From assembly GCA_963837285.1 (NCBI GenBank), contig CAWIMS010000006.1:310001-374000 (forward strand): DNA of 64,000 nucleotides, in the 5' to 3' direction. Under the pieces are notes generated by a model, which was given only the letters and a program-made list of their open reading frames with translations, made no database searches and was not told the origin of the DNA. Positions 60,041-64,000 of the stretch are shown here, piece by piece. How positions within the stretch are numbered: the first letter of the stretch is position 1; each line of letters begins with the position of its first letter. The stretch comes from Planosporangium sp963837285. Its GTDB lineage: Bacteria; Actinomycetota; Actinomycetes; Mycobacteriales; Micromonosporaceae. A program made the position numbers and the translations under genes.

Positions 60041-60817
60041 GTGGAGGGGCGGGCGGCCAGTCCGTTCGGTGCCCGGCTGCGGCAATGGCGCGTTCACCGG
60101 GGCCTCAGCCAGCTCGCCCTGGCCGCCAGCGTCGGTTCCACCGCCCGGCACCTGTCGTTCCTCGAGACCGGGCGGTCGCGACCCAGCCGGCAGATGGTGC
60201 TGCGGCTGGGTGAGGCGCTCGGCCTGCGGCTGCGGGAATGTAACCAGCTGCTGCGCGCTGCCGGGCTGGCCGCCGCCTACCCGGAAGCCGAGTTGTCCGC
60301 TCCGGACCTCGCGCCCCACCGGGCGGCGTTGCAGACGTTGCTGCGCGCGCATGAGCCGTACCCGGCGCTGGCGATCGACCGGCACTGGACGGTGCTGCTG
60401 GCCAACCCGGCCAGCCACCGCCTCTACGGGCAGGACCTGGTCGGGGTGAACATCATCCGCAGGTTCGTGGCCGACCCGGCCGCCCGGCAGGTCATCGTGA
60501 ACTGGCCGCAGGTCGCCTGGGCCGGGCTGCACCGGCTGCGCCAGCAATCCGACCAGACGCCGTTTGACGAGACCCTCACCGAGCTGGTGCGTCTTGTCGA
60601 AGCCGCGCTGCACGACGTGCCTCGGCCGGACGCACCGAGTGAGGAACCGGTGCTGTGCCCCTGGTATCGGATCGACGGGCAGATCATCAAAACCATCGGG
60701 ATCGCAGCCCGGTTCGACCCGACCACCGACGTCACGCTCGACGAGCTGCGCATCGAGCTGACCTATCCACTCGACGCGGTCGCCGACGCGTTCTTCCGAC
60801 GCACCGCAACCACCTGA
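60038..60817 (+). CDS. XRE-type regulator with MmyB-like ligand domain
   Basis: 259 residues from ATG 60038 (ATG 60029 is also in frame but overlaps the -10 box). The HTH is FGARLRQWRVHRGLSQLALA, ASVGSTARHLSFLETGRSRP, SRQMVLRLGEALGLRLRE. The rest is the MmyB-like domain: PALAIDRHWTVLLANPASHR, GVNIIRRFVADPAARQVIVN, LTELVRLVEAALHDVP. In actinobacteria such proteins bind fatty acids or similar ligands and regulate adjacent SDR or enzyme genes. It is divergent from the SRPBCC gene starting at 59951, which may be its target. Confidence 0.9.
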   Translation: MVEGRAASPFGARLRQWRVHRGLSQLALAASVGSTARHLSFLETGRSRPSRQMVLRLGEALGLRLRECNQLLRAAGLAAAYPEAELSAPDLAPHRAALQTLLRAHEPYPALAIDRHWTVLLANPASHRLYGQDLVGVNIIRRFVADPAARQVIVNWPQVAWAGLHRLRQQSDQTPFDETLTELVRLVEAALHDVPRPDAPSEEPVLCPWYRIDGQIIKTIGIAARFDPTTDVTLDELRIELTYPLDAVADAFFRRTATT

Positions 60818-60821
60818 CCGG

Positions 60822-61020
60822 TCAGCCCGTGCCGGCGCGCATCACCCGGCGCAGCACCTCGGCGTCGTAGATCAGTTCACCACGCACGATCAGCCCGTCC
60901 CGGACCTCCAGGATCTCCGCAGCGGTGAGCACGCCATCGAGCGGGGCCATCCCCCAGTCCACGACCGAGCACACCAGATTCCCCGCGATCCCGCCAGCGC
61001 CGCCAACTCATCGCCGCCTC
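60822..61020 (-). pseudogene. C-terminal remnant of a SnoaL/NTF2-like protein
   Basis: The last 55 codons before a stop at 60822 read AGNLVCSVVDWGMAPLDGVL, TAAEILEVRDGLIVRGELIY, DAEVLRRVMRAGTG, the final strands and helix of a SnoaL-like domain. A few more natural residues (ADELAALAG) appear in a shifted frame further upstream, and no start codon follows. It is therefore a truncated copy, perhaps of a gene related to the SnoaL domain carried by the next sigma factor. Confidence 0.5.
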
Positions 61021-61047
61021 GTAGGCCGATCCACCGACCCGGCCGGT

Positions 61048-61062
61048 TAGCCTGGACCGGTG
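61048..61062 (+). promoter_or_regulatory. Leaderless -10 box of the ECF sigma gene
   Basis: TAGCCT (61048-61053) lies six bases before the GTG at 61060, so transcription would start at the first base of the start codon; no ribosome site is present. Confidence 0.4.
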
Positions 61063-62109
61063 ACGACCACCGTCCGGCCCACCGAGCACGCGGCGCTGCT
61101 GGCTGCCGCCGTCGCCGGGGACGGTGACGCGTTCCGCCACCTGGCCGACCCCTACCGGCGGGAACTCGGGGTGCACTGCTACCGGATGCTGGGCAGCCTC
61201 GACGATGCCGACGACGCCGTGCAGGACACCATGGTCAAGGCGTGGCGCGCCCTGGCCGGGTTCGCCGGCCGCTCGTCACTGCGCGCCTGGCTGTACCGCA
61301 TCGCCACCAACGTCTGCCTCGACGCCCTTGACCACCGGGCCCGGCGGGTGTTGCCAGCGGCGATCGTCGGGCCGGCGGATCCCGCCCTGCCACCCGCACC
61401 CGACGACCACGACACACCCTGGCTACAGCCCTATCCGGACGCCCTGCTCGACCCTGCCGACCCGGACAGCGACCCCGGGACCCTGGCGGTGCGCCGCGAA
61501 CACGTCGAACTCGCGTTCGTCGCCGCCATCCAGCACCTACCCGCCCGGCAGCGGGCCATCCTGCTGCTACGCGACGTGCTCGGCTACACCGCCGCGGAAA
61601 CCGCCGGCCTGCTCGACAGCACACCCGCCGCGGTGCACAGCGCCCTCCTGCGTGCCCGCAGCGCCCTCGACGCCGGCCTTCCCGCCGCCGGCCTGCACCG
61701 GCCCACCGGTGAGGCCGCCGACCTGCTCAACCGGTACGTGCGCGCCTGGCACGCCGCCGACATCCCCACTCTGGTCGCGTTGCTGCGCCACGACGCACAG
61801 ATGGCGATGCCGCCCACGCCGTCCTGGTACGCCGGCCGCGACGCCATCGCCGCATACCTGCGGCACCTGTTCACCAGCTCGGGCGGCCGCCACCTGCGGC
61901 TGCTGCCCACGGCCGCCAACCGGCAACCCGCCCTCGCGGTCTACGCACCGGCCGACTCGGGCCGCGGGCACCTGCCGTTCGCACTCAAAGTGCTCACCGT
62001 GGACGGCGGACTCATCACTGCGATCACCGGGTTCGTCACCCCACACCTGTTCCCGGCCTTCGGGCTGCCTGACCGGCTGCTCAGCTCGACCGTTCCAGGA
62101 TCCGTTTGA
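61060..62109 (+). CDS. SigG-like ECF sigma factor with SnoaL-like C-terminus
   Basis: 349 residues from GTG 61060. Region 2: FRHLADPYRRELGVHCYRML, GSLDDADDAVQDTMVKAWRA; region 4: AIQHLPARQRAILLLRDVLG, YTAAETAGLLDSTPAAVHSA. Residues 220-340 form an NTF2/SnoaL-like domain (LLNRYVRAWHAADIPTLVAL, AQMAMPPTPSWYAGRDAIAA), as in SigG/SigJ-type ECF groups, where this domain controls activity instead of an anti-sigma factor. The final residues overlap by 29 bases the end of the convergent SRPBCC gene. Its promoter looks leaderless. Targets unknown. Confidence 0.92.
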   Translation: MTTTVRPTEHAALLAAAVAGDGDAFRHLADPYRRELGVHCYRMLGSLDDADDAVQDTMVKAWRALAGFAGRSSLRAWLYRIATNVCLDALDHRARRVLPAAIVGPADPALPPAPDDHDTPWLQPYPDALLDPADPDSDPGTLAVRREHVELAFVAAIQHLPARQRAILLLRDVLGYTAAETAGLLDSTPAAVHSALLRARSALDAGLPAAGLHRPTGEAADLLNRYVRAWHAADIPTLVALLRHDAQMAMPPTPSWYAGRDAIAAYLRHLFTSSGGRHLRLLPTAANRQPALAVYAPADSGRGHLPFALKVLTVDGGLITAITGFVTPHLFPAFGLPDRLLSSTVPGSV

Positions 62110-62524
62110 GGTTCGCCAGATCCTTCCGGTTGGCCCGACGCACCGCCGCCGCCATCACCGACGCGGTCACCTTGGCGAACCCCGTCGGCTCACCTCGATT
62201 GCGCAACGTCATCCGCGTCCGCTGCGTATCCTGCGGCTGCCAGGTGTACGTGGTTTCCATCGGGAACGGGCCCTGCGCGGTGCGCATCACCAGCCGCTGA
62301 CCGGCAACCAGGTCCACCACCTCGTACGTGTAGGCCAGCCGCCGTCCGAGAAACCGCGCCACGAAATCCATCCGCGACCCCACCGCCACGGGCTGCGGCG
62401 TGCGCCAGACCGCCGACTCGATATTCACGTACCACCGCGGCGCGTTCGACGGGTCACCCGCATACGCCGCCACCTCCGCACACGGACGATCAATCACAAT
62501 CTCCGACACCACGTCGACAGGCAT
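62081..62524 (-). CDS. SRPBCC-family protein
   Basis: 147 residues from ATG 62524 with AGAGGAC seven bases upstream; the longer frame to 62605 shadows a protease remnant. The domain is typical: MPVDVVSEIVIDRPCAEVAA, YAGDPSNAPRWYVNIESAVW, SRMDFVARFLGRRLAYTYEV, FPMETTYTWQPQDTQRTRMT, and a C-terminal helix RANRKDLANLKRILERSS. It belongs to the common actinobacterial SRPBCC group annotated as cyclase/dehydrase, ligand unknown. It converges with the SigG-like sigma gene with a 29-base overlap; such neighbours are sometimes sigma targets. Confidence 0.87.
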   Translation of the reverse strand: MPVDVVSEIVIDRPCAEVAAYAGDPSNAPRWYVNIESAVWRTPQPVAVGSRMDFVARFLGRRLAYTYEVVDLVAGQRLVMRTAQGPFPMETTYTWQPQDTQRTRMTLRNRGEPTGFAKVTASVMAAAVRRANRKDLANLKRILERSS

Positions 62525-62551
62525 CACCACGTCCTCTACTGCGGATCTTCC

Positions 62552-62761
62552 CTCACCTGGCTGCGGATGCGCAGTGGCATCATCTGGACCACCAGCGTGG
62601 CCCACGCCGGAAACAACATGACCCTCTCACTGCTGACGGGCGTGTTCCTGAGCGGCACGCTGGGCGCCACCGCCCTCACCGCCGTCATGGGCCGATGCCG
62701 GGCGGCGGACCGCGCCGGTACGCCGACTCAGACCCGCATAGCCGCCCACAGCGAACACTAA
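62552..62761 (+). pseudogene. C-terminal fragment of a CPBP intramembrane protease
   Basis: 70 codons to a stop at 62761 read LTWLRMRSGIIWTTSVAHAG, NNMTLSLLTGVFLSGTLGAT and a charged tail. The W-L-R-x-R-(T/S)-G-x-(I/V)-W-x-x-x-x-A-H-(A)-x-N-N pattern is the third conserved segment of CPBP proteases, including the His-Asn pair. The earlier EExxxR and second His motifs are absent and there is no start codon, so only a remnant remains. Confidence 0.6.
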
Positions 62762-63025
62762 CGGGGCTGCGCCCAACCCGGCGGGACCTGTTGACCCGGG
62801 CGACCAAACTTGACCCGATCATCACACCTTTCGCCAGCCAGGTGCCCAGCCGAGCCGTATGCGGTCCCAAGTGGTAACCCTTCTCATCGACCATGTTCGT
62901 GCACCTCCCCACACCTACCCCGTCGTCTCTGCCGCGCATGCATGAGAGGTCAACACCGTCGAATCTGCCAAGTACGGCGAGATTCGTGACCAGCGTTGTC
63001 ACACGTCCTAGCCTTCGGGCGTCTC

Positions 63026-63071
63026 TTGACCCATTCTGTACAAACGTTTAGTGTTCTGAACATGAGTTCAG
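63026..63071 (+). promoter_or_regulatory. Promoter and operator of the TetR-ABC operon
   Basis: TTGACC (63026-63031), a 17-base spacer, TAGTGT (63049-63054), and ATG seven bases later at 63062: a near-ideal leaderless promoter. The inverted repeat CTGAAC-ATGA-GTTCAG (63056-63071) is centred on the start codon, and AAACGTTT lies in the spacer. The encoded TetR protein probably binds here. Confidence 0.65.
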
Positions 63072-63700
63072 TCGCTGATGAGGGTGACCTCACGGCCAAG
63101 GCGAACATCCGCAACGCCGCGCTGCGCCTGTTCGCCGAGCGTGGGCACGATGCCGTCACGGTGCGGGAGATCGCCGCGGCTGCCGGTGTGTCACCCGCGC
63201 TCGTCGTGCATCACTTCGGCAGCAAGGAAGGGCTACGGGCCGCCGTGGACGGCTATGCCTCGCAGGCGTTCGACGCACTTTTCTCAATGGATGAGCGGGA
63301 CTTGGCCGAGATGCTGACCGCGGACAGTGGGGCGTCCGTCGCTGAAATGTTCGCGCGTACCTTCCCGCACGGCTCACCGCTGCCCGCGTACCTGCGCCGC
63401 CTTTTGCTCGTCAACGATCCGGCGGGCGCGGCGTTGTTCGGTCGCTGGTACGCCCTCACCCGCCGACTGCTTGACGCCATGATCGAGATCGGCGCCGCTC
63501 GACCCGCTGAGGACCCGGCGGTCCGAGCGGCGTTCCTTCTGGTCAACGACCTCGCGCTGGTCCTGCTGCGCAACCAGGTCGCCGCCGCGATCGGGGTCGA
63601 CCCGCTCACGCCGGACGGCATCACCCGCTGGGCCAAAGAAGCCACCGCCGTCTACACGAAGGGCGCGTTCATGACCGCGCCCGGGGAGGAGCCCTCATGA
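63062..63700 (+). CDS. TetR-family repressor of an ABC transporter operon
   Basis: 212 residues from ATG 63062, supported by the leaderless promoter. HTH: AKANIRNAALRLFAERGHDA, VTVREIAAAAGVSPALVVHH, FGSKEGLRAAVDGY. The remainder is the helical ligand-binding domain with FGRWYALTRRLLDAMIEIGA and LVNDLALVLLRNQVAAAIGV, a C-terminal pattern found in regulators of drug exporters. Its stop overlaps the ATG of an ABC ATPase gene (ATGA), so it likely represses an efflux system and is released by the exported compound. Confidence 0.93.
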   Translation: MSSVADEGDLTAKANIRNAALRLFAERGHDAVTVREIAAAAGVSPALVVHHFGSKEGLRAAVDGYASQAFDALFSMDERDLAEMLTADSGASVAEMFARTFPHGSPLPAYLRRLLLVNDPAGAALFGRWYALTRRLLDAMIEIGAARPAEDPAVRAAFLLVNDLALVLLRNQVAAAIGVDPLTPDGITRWAKEATAVYTKGAFMTAPGEEPS

Positions 63701-64000
63701 GTCAGCCCGCCCACGTCATCCACATCCAGAACCTCACCAAGACGTTCGGGAAGGTCCGCGCCCTCGACGGCCTGGACCTCACGGTGCATCCGGGCGAGGT
63801 TCATGGCTTCCTCGGCCCCAACGGGGCGGGCAAGTCCACCACCATCCGGATCCTGCTCGGGCTGATCCGCGCCACCGGCGGTCACGTCGAACTGTTCGGC
63901 ACCGACCCCTGGCGCGAGGCCGCCACGCTGCACCGGCGCCTGGCGTACGTGGCCGGTGACGTCGCCCTGTGGCCCGGCCTGACCGGCGGCCAGTGCCTCG
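63697..64000 (+). CDS. ABC transporter ATP-binding protein, N-terminal part (runs off right edge)
   Basis: 101 codons in the window, ATG 63697 with GGGGAGGA upstream and a 4-base overlap with the TetR stop. The sequence IHIQNLTKTFGKVRALDGLD and HGFLGPNGAGKSTTIRILLG gives the Walker A at residues 40-48; the Q-loop region is beginning (LAYVAGDVALWPGLTGGQCL). It is of the DrrA/CcmA drug- or polymer-exporting type. A permease gene would be expected just beyond the window. Confidence 0.93.
   Translation, partial: MSQPAHVIHIQNLTKTFGKVRALDGLDLTVHPGEVHGFLGPNGAGKSTTIRILLGLIRATGGHVELFGTDPWREAATLHRRLAYVAGDVALWPGLTGGQCL

Overview
The window is high-GC actinobacterial DNA (dense ORFs on both strands, GTG and TTG starts, many ATGA/GTGA start-stop overlaps, leaderless-looking promoters). 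The gene content (CBM-bearing secreted enzymes, SARP regulators, CopD-CtaG fusion, VKOR, ECF42 with a DGPF partner) would suit Micromonosporaceae or a related filamentous actinomycete, but no rRNA or tRNA gene is present to confirm this. I see no CRISPR array, no intact mobile element and no replication origin.

Layout. (1) 1-7927, minus: secreted carbohydrate enzymes, namely a GH28-like beta-helix protein and a GH29-like fucosidase in one operon, plus a PQQ-type sugar dehydrogenase with two carbohydrate-binding modules; the GH28 operon has a LacI-type palindrome over its -35 box. (2) 8373-12425: an OmpR-type response regulator, histidine kinase and GerMN lipoprotein, divergent from a STAS, PRC-barrel and stress-protein set. 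(3) 12538-19125: a frameshifted acyl-CoA ligase, a winged-helix/hydrolase fusion regulator, small exported proteins, and an autoregulated TetR-SDR pair. (4) 19215-34342: a copper and cell-envelope redox region with CopC, a SOD-like lipoprotein, two CtaG-type oxidase assembly factors (one fused to CopD), a CopA-type ATPase, a zinc-finger membrane protein, a DUF5134-like protein, VKOR and a DsbA-like thioredoxin.

(5) 34668-48993: regulator-rich. A SARP-type regulator lies downstream of a DsrE-like gene and diverges from a truncated haemoglobin. Next come a flavin monooxygenase with a LuxR-TPR regulator, and a second SARP (AfsR-like) divergent from an SRPBCC plus FAD-reductase operon. (6) 49291-55350: a CBS / ion transporter / sensor kinase / response regulator chain, a glucoamylase remnant and a PucR regulator. 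(7) 55560-64000: an ECF42 sigma with its DGPF partner, a decayed two-component pair, several SRPBCC proteins, a SigG-like ECF sigma, an XRE regulator, and a TetR-ABC transporter operon running off the right edge.

Recurring themes. Direct repeats of about 11 bp sit next to four different winged-helix-type regulators, which looks like regulator-specific operators. Several regulators appear to be transcribed leaderless, two with palindromes covering the start codon. There are many gene remnants and single-base frame breaks, several in runs of four G or C, so either this is a decaying accessory region or the assembly has homopolymer errors.
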